Of a stretch of 64,000 nt of DNA, positions 52,090 to 62,955 are shown piece by piece. Each line of letters starts with the position of its first letter. The first letter of the stretch is position 1. Below the pieces are notes generated by a model, which was not told the DNA's origin, did not search any database, and saw only the letters and a list, made by a program, of their open reading frames with translations. This DNA comes from Methylobacterium sp. (GTDB lineage Bacteria; Pseudomonadota; Alphaproteobacteria; Rhizobiales; Beijerinckiaceae). Made by a program: the position numbers and the translations under genes. Where the stretch lies: assembly GCA_020252645.1 (NCBI GenBank), contig JADCCN010000013.1, positions 110,805-174,804 on the forward strand. The letters run 5' to 3'.

Positions 52090-52824
52090 ATGGGCGCAAC
52101 GGGCGAGGCGGGCGTTCCCATCTTCAAGCGCGCGCTGGTGAAGCTCTCCGGCGAAGCGCTGCTGGGCCCGGAGGCTTTCGGCATTCACCAGCCGACCGTG
52201 AAGCAGATTTCCGAGGACCTGATCGAGGCATCCGCCCTGGGGGTCGAGGTTGCGGTGGTTGTGGGAGGCGGCAACATCTTCCGCGGCGCGCAGATGCACG
52301 GCATGGGCCTCTCGCGCCCCGCGGCCGATTCCATGGGCATGCTCGGCACGGTGATGAACGTGATCGCGCTCGAGGCGCAGCTGGCCGCGCTGGGCCAGCC
52401 GGCCCGCGCGATGTCGGGCGTGGCGATGCCCTCCGTGGTGGAAACCTACACGCGCCAGCAGGCGATGGACCACCTCACCAAGGGCCGCATCGTGCTGCTC
52501 GCGGGCGGCACGGGCAATCCGTTCTTCACCACCGATACGGGCGGCGCCCTCCGCGCGGCTGAACTCGAATGCGACGTGCTGATGAAGGCGACGCAGGTCG
52601 ATGGCGTCTACAGCGCCGATCCGCGCAAGGACCCGAATGCGACCCGTTACGAGACCGTGAGTTTCGACGAGGTGCTGCGCCGGGACCTGAAGGTGATGGA
52701 TACGGCTGCTTTCGCGCTGGCGCGTGACGCGAAGCTGCCCATCGTGATCTTCTCGATCCACGAACCGGGTTCGATCGCGGCGGTGCTCACCGGCAAGGGC
52801 CGCTCGACGCTGGTTTCGGTCTAG
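52090..52824 (+). CDS. pyrH: Uridylate kinase
   Basis: A 244-residue amino-acid-kinase-family enzyme converting UMP to UDP. Seen: RALVKLSGEALLGPEAFGIH, AVVVGGGNIFRGAQMHGMGL, LAGGTGNPFFTTDTGGALRA and KATQVDGVYSADPRKDPNAT. Start 52090 gives the normal length; the earlier part of the frame overlaps tsf antiparallel codons. It lies 100 bp after tsf. Confidence 0.97.
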   Translation: MGATGEAGVPIFKRALVKLSGEALLGPEAFGIHQPTVKQISEDLIEASALGVEVAVVVGGGNIFRGAQMHGMGLSRPAADSMGMLGTVMNVIALEAQLAALGQPARAMSGVAMPSVVETYTRQQAMDHLTKGRIVLLAGGTGNPFFTTDTGGALRAAELECDVLMKATQVDGVYSADPRKDPNATRYETVSFDEVLRRDLKVMDTAAFALARDAKLPIVIFSIHEPGSIAAVLTGKGRSTLVSV

Positions 52825-52976
52825 GGCTCGCTTGATCTTTGAACCCCTTTCCGACAAGGAAGGCAGGAACGGGAAGGAAGGGGCGCGGGAAACAGGCCGG
52901 CAAGGTCGCCGTGCCGCACGGAGGGGCCGGGGCCCACCGATGAATTTTGCAGGCTTTGGCCCGCATGGAGGAAAAA

Positions 52977-53540
52977 ATGGCGAAGGTGAGCTTCGATATG
53001 GCCGATATCAAGCGGCGCATGCACGGCTCGGTCGAGTCCCTGAAGAAGGATCTCTCGTCGCTGCGCACGGGCCGTGCCTCGGCGAGCCTGCTCGATCCCA
53101 TCGAGGTGGATGCCTATGGCTCCAGGATGCCGATGAACCAGGTGGCGACGGTCTCGGTGCCAGAGCCGCGCATGCTGTCGGTTGCCGTTTGGGATCGTGG
53201 CATGGTCGGTGCGGTCGAGAAGGCCATCCGCGAGAGCAATCTCGGCCTCAATCCGGCCACCGAGGGGCAGACCATCCGCCTGCGCATCCCCGAACTCAAC
53301 GAGCAGCGTCGCAAGGAAATGGTGAAGGTCGCGCAGAAATATGCGGAGGCCGCGCGCGTCGCCGCCCGCCATGTGCGCCGCGATGGCCTTGATGTGCTCA
53401 AGAAGCTCGAAAAGGACGGCGACATGAGCGAGGATGATGCTGCCCGCAATTCCGAGCAGGTGCAGAAGGCGACCGATCAGGTGATCGCGGAGATCGATGC
53501 CGCGCTCGCTGCCAAGGAAAAGGAAATCATGCAGGTCTGA
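52977..53540 (+). CDS. frr: Ribosome recycling factor
   Basis: A 187-residue protein that splits post-termination ribosomes with EF-G. Seen: [59 protein letters not shown] and [23 protein letters not shown] [25 protein letters not shown] lies six bases before ATG 52977. Confidence 0.98.
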   Translation: MAKVSFDMADIKRRMHGSVESLKKDLSSLRTGRASASLLDPIEVDAYGSRMPMNQVATVSVPEPRMLSVAVWDRGMVGAVEKAIRESNLGLNPATEGQTIRLRIPELNEQRRKEMVKVAQKYAEAARVAARHVRRDGLDVLKKLEKDGDMSEDDAARNSEQVQKATDQVIAEIDAALAAKEKEIMQV

Positions 53541-53636
53541 GGCTGAGGCTTTCCGTCCGGGCATCGCCCTTCATTGCCGGGGGCGGAAGCCCGAAGCCGA
53601 AGCCCAGGCCTTCGAAACCGTGACAGGAGTGATCCC

Positions 53637-54392
53637 TTGCCGGCCCAGCCCTCCCCCCAACCGATCGGGGATCTCGCCGCCGCCGGTGGAGCCGAAGGAC
53701 GGCCGCGTCATGTCGCGGTGATCATGGATGGCAATGGCCGCTGGGCGGAAAAGCGCTCGCTGCCGCGTGTGGCCGGGCATCGTGCCGGCGTGGAAGCGGT
53801 GCGGCGCCTCGTGCGCCGCGCCCGCGAGCGCGACATCGAATTTCTCACGCTCTACAGCTTCTCCACCGAGAACTGGTCGCGCCCCGCCGCCGAAGTCTCG
53901 GAACTGATGCGCCTGCTGCGCTTCTTCATCCGCTCCGATCTCGCCGAATTGCACCGCGCGAATGTGCTGATCCGCATCATCGGCGAGCGCGAGGGCCTTG
54001 CGCCGGAAATCCTGGCGCTGCTCGAGGAGGCCGAGAGCACGACCGCGGGCAATACCGGGCTCACGCTCGTCGTCGCCTTCAATTATGGCGCGCGGCAGGA
54101 AATGACGCGCGCCATGCGCCAGATGGCGCGCGAAGTGGAGGCCGGGCGGCTGACACCGGCCGACATCACGCCGGAGCGCTTCGGCGCCGCTCTGGATACG
54201 AAGGGCCTGCCCGATCCCGATCTCATCATTCGCACCTCGGGCGAACAGCGCATCTCGAATTTCCTGCTCTGGCAGGCGGCCTATGCCGAATTCGTGTTCC
54301 TGCCTTGCCTCTGGCCGGATTTCGATGCCGCGGCCTTCGACGAGGCCCTGGGTGAGTTCGCCCGGCGCCGGCGCCGTTTCGGGGGCGTGTGA
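53637..54392 (+). CDS. uppS: Di-trans,poly-cis-undecaprenyl-diphosphate synthase
   Basis: Makes the C55 lipid carrier for peptidoglycan and O-antigen. The TTG at 53637 follows AGGAG at eight bases and gives 251 residues; no ATG lies in the right place. Signatures: [60 protein letters not shown] and [19 protein letters not shown]. The stop overlaps the cdsA start (TGATG). Confidence 0.95.
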   Translation: MPAQPSPQPIGDLAAAGGAEGRPRHVAVIMDGNGRWAEKRSLPRVAGHRAGVEAVRRLVRRARERDIEFLTLYSFSTENWSRPAAEVSELMRLLRFFIRSDLAELHRANVLIRIIGEREGLAPEILALLEEAESTTAGNTGLTLVVAFNYGARQEMTRAMRQMAREVEAGRLTPADITPERFGAALDTKGLPDPDLIIRTSGEQRISNFLLWQAAYAEFVFLPCLWPDFDAAAFDEALGEFARRRRRFGGV

Positions 54393-55294
54393 TGGCGGCG
54401 TCCGGCGGGCAGGAGCCCGCCCCGAAGACACCGGCCCGTCCGAATGATCTGAAACCCCGTGTCCTGTCCGCGATCGTGCTCGCCGCCGGCGCGCTCTTCA
54501 GCGCCATGGTGGGAGGCTGGCTTTTTGCCGGCGTGTGGGCCGCGCTTTCGGTGCTCGTCTATCTCGAATGGTTCACGATCGCGCGGAGCCGGCCGGGAAG
54601 CCCGCCGCCGGGCTTCCACTGGAGCATGGTGCCGGGCGTCGCGCTGCTGGCAGCCCTGGCGCTCGCCATTGCCGGGGCCTTGCTGGCCGGATGGCCGCTG
54701 CTTGCGGCCCTGCCTTGGCTCGCGGGTTTTTTCCTCGTCTTCCTGCTGGCTGTTTCACGTGCGGGGCTCGCGCACCGGCGCTGGCAGGCGAGCGGCATGC
54801 TCTATGCGGGTGGGCTGATCGTCTCGGTGCTGGCTTTGCGCCTCTCCGATTCCCATGGGCTGGTGGCCATCCTTGCCCTGTTCGCGATCGTCTGGGGTGC
54901 GGATATCGGTGCCTATTTCACGGGTCGGACGCTGGGCGGGCCCAAGCTCGCGCCGCGCATCTCGCCCAACAAGACCTGGTCAGGGTTTGCCGGCGGCCTG
55001 CTGACGGGTATCGTCGCCGGCATGCTGGTGCTGCGCATTGCGGGCCTTCCCATCTCCTTCGCGCTGATTCTGCTCTGCGGCGTGCTGGCTTTGGTTTCCG
55101 TGGCGGGCGACCTTTTCGAAAGCCATATGAAGCGGCGTTTCGGCGTGAAGGATTCCGGCCATCTCATTCCCGGCCATGGCGGCTTCATGGACCGGCTCGA
55201 CGCCTTTCTCTTCGCGGCGATTCTCGCGGCGGCCATCGGGTTGTGGCGGGGAGGGGTGCAGAATGCGGCGGGCGGCCTGCTCGCGAGCTGGTAA
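54392..55294 (+). CDS. cdsA: Phosphatidate cytidylyltransferase
   Basis: A 300-residue multi-pass inner-membrane enzyme producing CDP-diacylglycerol. The C-terminal signature SPNKTWSGFAGGLLTGIVAG ... DLFESHMKRRFGVKDSGHLI and PGHGGFMDRLD is complete. GTG 54389 is an alternative start three bases earlier. In related genomes dxr (ispC) often follows; here rseP is next, 132 bp away. Confidence 0.95.
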   Translation: MAASGGQEPAPKTPARPNDLKPRVLSAIVLAAGALFSAMVGGWLFAGVWAALSVLVYLEWFTIARSRPGSPPPGFHWSMVPGVALLAALALAIAGALLAGWPLLAALPWLAGFFLVFLLAVSRAGLAHRRWQASGMLYAGGLIVSVLALRLSDSHGLVAILALFAIVWGADIGAYFTGRTLGGPKLAPRISPNKTWSGFAGGLLTGIVAGMLVLRIAGLPISFALILLCGVLALVSVAGDLFESHMKRRFGVKDSGHLIPGHGGFMDRLDAFLFAAILAAAIGLWRGGVQNAAGGLLASW

Positions 55295-55426
55295 GCGCCT
55301 GTGCCCTTAACCATCTCTCCAGAAATGCCATGTTTCCGCCTTGTGCGCGAGCCACTGGAGTGGCAACGATCCTTAATGACACGTTAAGGTCTGGCTTCCA
55401 GTCCGACCCAACCCAGGTGACCCCGC

Positions 55427-56578
55427 TTGCCCGCTTCGCTCGTCAGCAGCCTTGATTTCCTGTTCTCGTTTTTCGGGTATCTGCTCCCGTTCCTTTTCGT
55501 GCTGGCGCTGGTGGTCTTCATCCACGAGATGGGCCATTTTCTGGTGGGCCGATATTTTGGTGTGAAGGTCGAGACCTTCTCGCTGGGCTTCGGCCCGCGC
55601 CTGTTCAGCCGCTACGACAAGCACGGCACGGAATGGGCGATCTCCGCGATTCCGCTGGGCGGGTTCGTGAAGTTCAAGGGCGATGCCAATGCGGCGAGCC
55701 TGCCCGACCATCAAGCGCTGGATGCGATGCCGGTCGCGGATCGCAGCGATTCGTTCCCGCACCAGTCGGTGGCGCGCCGCGCCGCGATCGTTGCTGCGGG
55801 TCCGCTCGCGAATTTCCTGCTCGCCTTCGTGATCTTCATGGCGAGTTTCTCGCTCGTGGGCCGCTCGCAGGTGCAGCCGGTGATTGCGGGCGTGGCCGAT
55901 AACAGCCCGGCCGCCGCGGCCGGCTTCATGCCCGGTGACCGCGTTCTGGCGATCAATGGCGACGAGATGGTGAGCTTCGAGGATGTGGTGCGCCGCGTCT
56001 CGCTCTCCGAGGGCCAGGAGCTCGCCTTCCGTGTGGAGCGGGATGGGCGCGAACTCGAACTCTCGGCCACGCCGCGCATCATGACGCGCAAGACCGTGCT
56101 GGGCACCGAGCGACGCCCGATCATGGGCTTCATCGCATCGAACCTGCCCGAAAGCCATTTCCTGCGCCGCTATGGCCCGATCGAGGCCGCCGGCACGGCG
56201 GTGGGTGAAATCTATTTCGTTATCGACCGCACGGTGCATTACATCGCCGGGCTCGCGGCCGGCCGCGAGAAGGCCGACCAGCTATCCGGTCCTGTCCGCA
56301 TCGGTTATGTCTCGGGCAAGGTCGCCGAATCGGGTATCGGTCCGCTGCTGATGCTTGCGGGCATTCTCTCAATCTCGATCGGCTTCATCAACCTGCTGCC
56401 GATTCCCATGCTGGATGGCGGCCATCTCGTGTTTTATGCCGCTGAAGCGCTGCGCGGCCGCCCCTTGAGCGCAAGGGCCCAGGAATGGAGCTTCCGGATG
56501 GGTTTCGCCCTGGTTCTTGCGCTGATGCTGTTCTCGACATGGAATGACATCATGCACTTGACCGGGCTTGCCTTCTGA
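55427..56578 (+). CDS. rseP: RIP metalloprotease RseP
   Basis: A 383-residue site-2 protease cutting anti-sigma factors and signal-peptide remnants in the inner membrane. The zinc site is VVFIHEMGHFLVGRYFGVK near residue 35, and the second motif is PIPMLDGGHLVFYAAEALRG near 330. One PDZ domain (about 150-230) includes GVADNSPAAAAGFMPGDRV. The TTG start at 55427 is preceded by AGGTGA; no ATG is available upstream in frame. Confidence 0.94.
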   Translation: MPASLVSSLDFLFSFFGYLLPFLFVLALVVFIHEMGHFLVGRYFGVKVETFSLGFGPRLFSRYDKHGTEWAISAIPLGGFVKFKGDANAASLPDHQALDAMPVADRSDSFPHQSVARRAAIVAAGPLANFLLAFVIFMASFSLVGRSQVQPVIAGVADNSPAAAAGFMPGDRVLAINGDEMVSFEDVVRRVSLSEGQELAFRVERDGRELELSATPRIMTRKTVLGTERRPIMGFIASNLPESHFLRRYGPIEAAGTAVGEIYFVIDRTVHYIAGLAAGREKADQLSGPVRIGYVSGKVAESGIGPLLMLAGILSISIGFINLLPIPMLDGGHLVFYAAEALRGRPLSARAQEWSFRMGFALVLALMLFSTWNDIMHLTGLAF

Positions 56579-56782
56579 TCACGCACGCTTTTTTCGCTTC
56601 CCGCCAGCGTTGCGCGGGGAGCACGAGTGTCAGGATTCTGTAACCACGCGGCGTTTCCTGATTGCATTGACCGATTTGTCGGGTAGAAGCAAAAGGGAGT
56701 GGAAATGCATCCTTGGATGCAGGTCTTTCCGTGTTTCCGTGGGACCGGGTTTCGGAAAGCCGCAGCGACAGGGTACGTGAAG

Positions 56783-59239
56783 ATGTCTGTTTTCGGTTGG
56801 GGCGGAATGATGGGTTCGGTTCGAAAAGGCCTTTTCGCCGTCATGGCGGCCCTGGTGCTCCTGAGCACCGTGCCGGCCATGGCGCAGCAGAAGGTTGTCG
56901 TTCAGGGCAACAGCCGGGTCGAGGCCGATACGATTCGCTCTTTCGTGACCCTGGCTCCCGGCGAGAGCTACACCGCAGCGCGAATCGACCAGGCGATCAA
57001 GGACCTTTACGCGACCGGTCTCTTCCGGGATGTGCAGATTACCCGTTCCGGCTCGGGCGTCGTCGTCCGGGTTGTCGAGAACCAGTCGATCAACCGCGTG
57101 TCTTTCGTCGGCAATTCCCGCCTCAAGGCCGATCAGCTTTCCGGCGAAATCCAGGCCCGTTCCCGCGGGCCCTTCAGCCAGACGATGATCGATCAGGACG
57201 TGCAGCGCATCCGCGACATCTATGCGCGCGCAGGCCGTGCCGCCGCCGATGTGCGGGCCGAGATCACCCCGACGGCCGATGGCCGCGTGGATGTGACATT
57301 CCGCATCAGCGAGGGCGGAAAGACCGGCGTGGCGGCGATCAATTTCCAGGGCAACAACGCCTATGGCGCGAGCCGCCTGAAGGGCGTGATGTCGACAACC
57401 GAATCGAACTTCCTGAGCTTTCTGAAGAGTTCGGACGTCTATGATCCGGACCGCATCGCCGCCGACCTTGAGGCCATTCGCCGCTTCTACCTGCGCCAGG
57501 GCTATGCGGATTTCCGCATCGTCTCCTCCAGCGCCGAACTGGATGCCGCCCAGAACGGCTACGTGATCAATATCGTGGTTGAGGAAGGCCCGCGCTATTC
57601 GGTCTCGGCGGTGGACGTCGAGTCGCGTATTGCCGATATCAGTACCGATGACCTGCGCCGGCAGGTCTATATCCGCGCCGGTCAGACCTATAATGCCGTC
57701 GATGTCGAGAAGTCGGTGGATGCCTTGTCCCGAGCGGTTGCGCAGCGCGGCTATGCCTTCGCGCAGGTTCGTCCGCGCGGCGAGCGGAATCCCGCCGACC
57801 AGACCGTCCGCATCGTCTTTTCGGTCGAGGAGGGCGCGCGCGCTTACATCGAGCGCATCGTGATTCGCGGCAACACCCGCACGCGCGATTATGTCATCCG
57901 CCGGGAATTCGACGTGGGCGAGGGTGACGCCTTCAACCGCGCCGCGATCGACCGCGCCGAGCGCCGGCTGCGCAATCTCGACTTCTTCCAGTCGATCCGC
58001 GTCACGACCGAGCCGGGTTCCGCGCCGGATCGCGTGGTCATCAATGTCGACGTGCAGGACAAGGCGACCGGCAGCTTCTCGATCGCCGGCGGCTATTCGA
58101 CCTCGGAAGGCTTCCTTGCCGAAGTGACGCTGCAGGAAGTCAACTTCCTCGGCCGTGGCCAGTTCGTTCGCATCTCGGCTTCCAACGGCCAGAGGAGCCG
58201 CGGCGGGGAATTCTCTTTCACCGAGCCGTTCTTCCTTGGCTATCGCCTGGCAGCGGGTTTCGACCTCTTCACCAAGTTCAGCGATACGTCGAGCTTCAGC
58301 CGTTACCAGAGCCGCACCACCGGCTTCACCTTGCGCGCCGGCGTGCCGATCACGGAGGAATTCTCGGTGGGTGTACGCTACACCGCCTTCCAGCAGAGGA
58401 TTCGCATTCCGGAGAAGTACAATAACTGCGCACCCGGTGCTCCGTATTTCACGGCTCCTGGCGTGGTGAATTCCTGCCTGACCGATGGAGAGGCTTCTGT
58501 CGCGATCAAGGAAGCGGCCGGCAATACGGTCACCTCGCTCGCAGGTCTGACCTTCTCCTACAACACGCTCGACAACAACAATGACCCGACCTCCGGCATC
58601 TTCGCCGATTTAAGGCCGGAAATCGCGGGCCTTGGTGGTGATGCGCGCTTCCTGCGCGCGACGGCGACGGTTCGCTACTACTACCCGATCACCGATGATT
58701 TCACCGGTATGCTCAAGCTGCAGGGCGGCTACATGACCGCTTTCGGCAGCCAGCGCCTCCGCGTTCTCGATCACTTCTACATGGGGCCGGATCTCGTCCG
58801 TGGCTTCGCGCCTTCGGGTATCGGCCCGCGTGATCGCGACGGCGACAGCAACGCCAACGCCGTGGGCGGCACCACCTATTTTGGTGCGACGGCGGAAGTG
58901 ACCTTCCCGATTTTCGGCCTGCCACGTGAATTGGGCCTTCGTGGTGCGGCCTTTGCCGATGCGGGTACGCTGTTCGGCTATCGCGGCAAGAAGCAGATTG
59001 ACCTGAACAGGGATGGTCAGATCAATAATGGCCTGGGCTGTATCAGTGGTCTGGCGCAGTCCGAGTGCCTGAACGTTCGTGACGAGAACAGGATCCGCTC
59101 TTCGGTCGGCGTGGGCCTGCTCTGGGCTTCCCCGCTCGGCCCGATCCGCTTCGACTATGCTTACGCGCTCAGCCGTGTAACCGGCTCCGGTGGCGATCGC
59201 CTGCAGGCATTCCGCTTCACCGGCGGCGCCCGGTTCTGA
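56783..59239 (+). CDS. bamA: Outer membrane protein assembly factor BamA
   Basis: The central outer-membrane beta-barrel assembly protein, 818 residues from ATG 56783; 56699 and 56807 are alternative starts. Signal peptide includes [20 protein letters not shown]. Five POTRA domains span about residues 40-440 ([58 protein letters not shown]). The barrel follows and ends in a C-terminal phenylalanine (GGARF). The barrel has [13 protein letters not shown] with the conserved VRGF motif. It lies 204 bp after rseP. Confidence 0.97.
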   Translation: MSVFGWGGMMGSVRKGLFAVMAALVLLSTVPAMAQQKVVVQGNSRVEADTIRSFVTLAPGESYTAARIDQAIKDLYATGLFRDVQITRSGSGVVVRVVENQSINRVSFVGNSRLKADQLSGEIQARSRGPFSQTMIDQDVQRIRDIYARAGRAAADVRAEITPTADGRVDVTFRISEGGKTGVAAINFQGNNAYGASRLKGVMSTTESNFLSFLKSSDVYDPDRIAADLEAIRRFYLRQGYADFRIVSSSAELDAAQNGYVINIVVEEGPRYSVSAVDVESRIADISTDDLRRQVYIRAGQTYNAVDVEKSVDALSRAVAQRGYAFAQVRPRGERNPADQTVRIVFSVEEGARAYIERIVIRGNTRTRDYVIRREFDVGEGDAFNRAAIDRAERRLRNLDFFQSIRVTTEPGSAPDRVVINVDVQDKATGSFSIAGGYSTSEGFLAEVTLQEVNFLGRGQFVRISASNGQRSRGGEFSFTEPFFLGYRLAAGFDLFTKFSDTSSFSRYQSRTTGFTLRAGVPITEEFSVGVRYTAFQQRIRIPEKYNNCAPGAPYFTAPGVVNSCLTDGEASVAIKEAAGNTVTSLAGLTFSYNTLDNNNDPTSGIFADLRPEIAGLGGDARFLRATATVRYYYPITDDFTGMLKLQGGYMTAFGSQRLRVLDHFYMGPDLVRGFAPSGIGPRDRDGDSNANAVGGTTYFGATAEVTFPIFGLPRELGLRGAAFADAGTLFGYRGKKQIDLNRDGQINNGLGCISGLAQSECLNVRDENRIRSSVGVGLLWASPLGPIRFDYAYALSRVTGSGGDRLQAFRFTGGARF

Positions 59240-59276
59240 TGGCAGGCGAGGGGGTGTGACCCTCTCGCATTCTCGG

Positions 59277-60326
59277 ATGAGTTCTCTCGATTTTTTCCCT
59301 GCGAGCCCTGGAATTCAGCTTTCCGCGCTCGCGGAAGCGACCGGGGCCCTCCTTCTCGAAAGCGCATCGGGTGAGGCGCCCGTTTATCGGGTCGCGCCGC
59401 TGGAAGCTGCCGGCGCGGGCGATCTGACCTTCCTTGAAAATCCGACCTATGCGAAATTTGCCGCGGAAACAGGGGCTTCGGCCTGTTTCATCAGCGAAAG
59501 GCAGGCCGTCCTGCTGCCCGCGAGCTGCACGGCTCTCATCTCGAAGGAGCCCTACCGCGCCTTTGCGAAAGCTGCTGCCCTGCTTTTCCCGACGGCTGCC
59601 AGGCCGCAATCCATCTTTGGCATGTCCGGCATTGCGCCCGGCGCTTTCGTGCATCCCGAGGCGCAGCTCGAGAGTGGCGTCACGGTTGATCCCGGCGCCG
59701 TGATTGGTCCGGGCGCCGAGATCGGTCGCGGAACGGTGATCTGCGCGCAAGCAGTGATCGGGCCCGGTGTCCGCATCGGGCGCGACGGTGCCGTGGGCGC
59801 GGGCGCGACCATCACGCATGCGCTGATCGGCAACCGGGTCATCCTCCATCCGGGCGTACGCATCGGGCAGGATGGCTTCGGTTTCGCCATGGGCACGCGC
59901 GGGCACCTCAAGGTGCCGCAGGTGGGGCGGGTGATCATTCAGGATGATGTCGAGATCGGCGCCAATACCACGGTCGACCGGGGCGCGAACCGCGATACCG
60001 TGATCGGCGAGGGCACCAAGATCGACAATCTCGTGCAGATTGGCCATAATGTGCAGATCGGTCGCCATTGTGTTCTCGTCGGTCAGGTGGGGATCTCAGG
60101 CTCCGCCGTGCTTGAGGATTATGTCGTGATCGGCGGTCAGGCCGGTGTCGCCGGTCACCTGCGCATCGGCATGGGCGCTCAGATCGGCGCGAAATCGGGC
60201 GTGATCGGCGACCTTGCCGCCGGTGGAAAATACCTTGGCGCCCCGGCAAAAGCCGCGAGAACCTTCTTCCGCGAGGTTGCGGCCTTGGCCAAACTCGCGC
60301 AGAAGGACGACCAGCGCGGCGGCTGA
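59277..60326 (+). CDS. lpxD: UDP-3-O-acylglucosamine N-acyltransferase
   Basis: Third step of lipid A synthesis in the cytoplasm. 349 residues from ATG 59277; a GTG at 59256 with nearby GAGGGGG is an alternative. The N-terminal uridine-binding domain contains [20 protein letters not shown]. Hexapeptide repeats of a left-handed beta helix (about 115-320) include [18 protein letters not shown]. The catalytic His is in [14 protein letters not shown] near residue 255. Confidence 0.95.
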   Translation: MSSLDFFPASPGIQLSALAEATGALLLESASGEAPVYRVAPLEAAGAGDLTFLENPTYAKFAAETGASACFISERQAVLLPASCTALISKEPYRAFAKAAALLFPTAARPQSIFGMSGIAPGAFVHPEAQLESGVTVDPGAVIGPGAEIGRGTVICAQAVIGPGVRIGRDGAVGAGATITHALIGNRVILHPGVRIGQDGFGFAMGTRGHLKVPQVGRVIIQDDVEIGANTTVDRGANRDTVIGEGTKIDNLVQIGHNVQIGRHCVLVGQVGISGSAVLEDYVVIGGQAGVAGHLRIGMGAQIGAKSGVIGDLAAGGKYLGAPAKAARTFFREVAALAKLAQKDDQRGG

Positions 60327-60394
60327 GGCCTGCGCGGCTTATTGTGTTCCATTCACGAATGAACCGTGATCCAGGGTCAAGACAGGGCGGATCC

Positions 60395-60877
60395 ATGAAA
60401 AAGGCTGACGAATCCGGAACGACGACCGAGGGCCTCTCCTTGCCTCTCGACATCACGAAACTGATGCAGCACCTGCCGCATCGTTATCCGTTCCTGCTGA
60501 TCGACCGCATCGTGACGATGGATGCCGATCGCTACGTCGTCGGCATCAAGAATGTCACGTTCAATGAGCCGCAATTCATGGGGCATTTTCCCGGCGCACC
60601 GGTGATGCCCGGCGTGCTGCTGATCGAGGGCATGGCCCAGACGGCGGGCGCGGCCTGCATCGCCTCCGGCGAGGCGGGCGGCGGCGCGAAGCTCGTCTAT
60701 TTCATGACCATCGACAAATGCAAATTCAGGAAGCCGGTGACACCGGGAGATCGGGTGGAATATCACCTCACGCGATTGAACCGCCGGCGCAACATGTGGT
60801 GGTACAAGGGCGAGGCGAAAGTCGACGGCCAGCTGATGGCGGAAGCCGAGCTGAGCGCGATGATTGTTACGCAGTAA
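60395..60877 (+). CDS. fabZ: 3-hydroxyacyl-[acyl-carrier-protein] dehydratase
   Basis: A 160-residue hotdog-fold enzyme removing water from 3-hydroxyacyl-ACP. Catalytic His is in [14 protein letters not shown] and Glu in [30 protein letters not shown] lies between. AGGGCGG precedes ATG 60395. It lies within the lpx operon, as usual. Confidence 0.97.
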   Translation: MKKADESGTTTEGLSLPLDITKLMQHLPHRYPFLLIDRIVTMDADRYVVGIKNVTFNEPQFMGHFPGAPVMPGVLLIEGMAQTAGAACIASGEAGGGAKLVYFMTIDKCKFRKPVTPGDRVEYHLTRLNRRRNMWWYKGEAKVDGQLMAEAELSAMIVTQ

Positions 60878-60886
60878 GGCAAGGCC

Positions 60887-61690
60887 ATGGCGTCCACCAT
60901 TCATCCCCTGTCGGATATTGATCCGGCAGCCAAGATCGGCGCGAATGTCGTCATCGGCCCGTTCTGCACGGTTGGGCCGGAAGTCATTCTGGGCGACGGC
61001 GTGGAACTCGTCAGCCATGTCGCCGTGGCCGGGCATACGACGATTGGCGCCGGCACGAAGGTTTTCCCCTTCGCCTCGCTTGGCCATCAGCCGCAGGATC
61101 TGAAGTTCAAGGGTGAGAAGACCCGCCTCGAGATCGGCGAGCGCTGCCTGATCCGTGAAGGCGTGACGATGAATACCGGCACGGAAGGCGGCGGTTCGCT
61201 GACCAAGGTCGGCAAGGAATGCACGTTCCTTGCCTATAGCCATGTCGCGCATGATTGCATCGTCGGCAACGGCGTCATCTTCTCGAACAACGTGATGCTC
61301 GCGGGGCATTGCCATGTCGGCGATTATGTCATCATCGGTGGCGGCGCGGGCGTGCACCAGTTCGTGCGCATCGGTCACCATGCCTTCGTGGCGGCCATGT
61401 CGGGCATTGCGAATGATGTAATTCCCTACGGCATGGCGGTGACCGATCATCGCCAGGCCCACCTTTCCGGGCTGAACATCATTGGCCTGCGCCGTCGTGG
61501 CTTCACCACCGAGCAGGTGCATGAATTGCGGCGCGCCTATCGCCTGCTTTTCGCTCCGGAAGGCACGCTGAAGGAGCGCGTGCAGGATGTGGCGAGCGAA
61601 TTCGACACCCATCCGCTGATCCACGAGATCCTCGATTTCATCCGCGCCGGCGGTGATCGCTCGATCTGCACGCCGCGCGACGACGATTGA
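60887..61690 (+). CDS. lpxA: Acyl-ACP--UDP-N-acetylglucosamine O-acyltransferase
   Basis: A 267-residue beta-helix trimer doing the first step of lipid A synthesis. Repeats such as IGANVVIGPFCTVGPEVILG; catalytic His in AYSHVAHDCIVGNGVIFSNN near residue 120; substrate loop PYGMAVTDHRQAHLSGLNII. It starts 9 bp after fabZ. Confidence 0.97.
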   Translation: MASTIHPLSDIDPAAKIGANVVIGPFCTVGPEVILGDGVELVSHVAVAGHTTIGAGTKVFPFASLGHQPQDLKFKGEKTRLEIGERCLIREGVTMNTGTEGGGSLTKVGKECTFLAYSHVAHDCIVGNGVIFSNNVMLAGHCHVGDYVIIGGGAGVHQFVRIGHHAFVAAMSGIANDVIPYGMAVTDHRQAHLSGLNIIGLRRRGFTTEQVHELRRAYRLLFAPEGTLKERVQDVASEFDTHPLIHEILDFIRAGGDRSICTPRDDD

Positions 61691-61700
61691 GGCGCAGCCG

Positions 61701-62870
61701 GTGCGCGTGTTTCTCGTGGCGGGCGAAGCATCGGGTGACCAGCTCGGCGCCAGCCTGATCCGGGCGCTGCGCGCCGTCGATCCCACCATCGAATTTGCCG
61801 CCGTCGGTGGCGCGCGCATGGCGGAGGAGGGTGTTCCGAGCCTCTTCCCGCTCTCGGATATCGCGGTGATGGGCCTCGGCCCGGTCATCCGCCGCCTGCC
61901 GACCATCCTCCGTCGCATGGGCGAGACCGTGCGGGCGGTGCAGGCCTTCCGGCCGGATGTTCTGGTGACCATCGACAGCCCGGATTTCTCGAAACGCGTG
62001 GCGAAGCGCGTGCGGGCGGCGAACCCCGCGCAGGCGACCATGCATTGGGTCTGCCCCAGCGTCTGGGCCTGGCGCCCGGGCCGCGCGCCGGCGATGAAGC
62101 CCTCCATCGACCATGTGCTCTGCCTGCTGCCTTTCGAGCCGGAGGCGCTTCGCCGCCTCAAGGGCCCGGCCGGCACCTATATCGGCCATCCTGCGGTGGA
62201 GCGCCTCGCGGAGTTCCGCCCGCAAACGGCGGAGGAGGCGGCATCCCGGGCTGATCTTGTCAAGCCTACAGTGCTCGTGCTGCCGGGCTCGCGGATGAGT
62301 GAGATCCGCCGATTGCTGCCGGATTTTCTGGCGACGCTCGGTCCTGCGACACCCGCAGACATGAAGCCGGATTGGGTGATCCCCACCTTGCCGCATCTTG
62401 CGGCGGAGGTGCGCGCCCGCGTGAGCGCCGCGGGCTTGCCTGTCCGGGTGGTCGTGGGGGAAGCGGAAAAGCTCGCAGCCTTCCGCCGGGCGCGTGCGGC
62501 GCTCGCGGCCTCCGGCACCGTGACACTCGAACTCGCGCTGGCGCAGATCCCCATGGTCGCGGCCTATCGCGTTGCGGAATGGGAGGCCTTCATCGCGCGG
62601 CGGCTCATCACGGCATCTTCCGCCATCCTGCCCAATCTCGTGCTCGGTGAAAGGCTGGTACCGGAATTCATCCAGGAGGAGATGGGTCCGCTGTCTCTGG
62701 CGCCACGCCTGCATGAACTGCTGCAGGAAAGTCCCGCGCGGCGGCGCCAGCTTGAGGGCTTCGCGCGGCTCGAGGCGATCATGAAGCCGGCGGATGCCCG
62801 CCCGCCCAGCGCGCTTGCGGCCGGGATTCTTCTCGAACTCGCGCGAAAACGGCCGCTGCCGCCCGCGTGA
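61701..62870 (+). CDS. lpxB: Lipid-A-disaccharide synthase
   Basis: A 389-residue GT-B glycosyltransferase at the membrane surface. The GTG at 61701 follows GAGG at eight bases and gives VFLVAGEASGDQLGASLIRA at the N-terminus. Also seen: MHWVCPSVWAWRPGRAPAMK, LLPFEPEALRRLKGP and VLVLPGSRMSEIRRLLPDFL. It follows lpxA by 10 bp; lpxI, which usually sits between them in alphaproteobacteria, is absent. Confidence 0.96.
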   Translation: MRVFLVAGEASGDQLGASLIRALRAVDPTIEFAAVGGARMAEEGVPSLFPLSDIAVMGLGPVIRRLPTILRRMGETVRAVQAFRPDVLVTIDSPDFSKRVAKRVRAANPAQATMHWVCPSVWAWRPGRAPAMKPSIDHVLCLLPFEPEALRRLKGPAGTYIGHPAVERLAEFRPQTAEEAASRADLVKPTVLVLPGSRMSEIRRLLPDFLATLGPATPADMKPDWVIPTLPHLAAEVRARVSAAGLPVRVVVGEAEKLAAFRRARAALAASGTVTLELALAQIPMVAAYRVAEWEAFIARRLITASSAILPNLVLGERLVPEFIQEEMGPLSLAPRLHELLQESPARRRQLEGFARLEAIMKPADARPPSALAAGILLELARKRPLPPA

Positions 62871-62955
62871 ACGACTCGAAGACCGCAGTGCCTCTGGTCA
62901 GCGCCCGGATGGCGCGCTACCTCCCCCCCCAGCAAAGCTCGCAACGAGGCGAACC

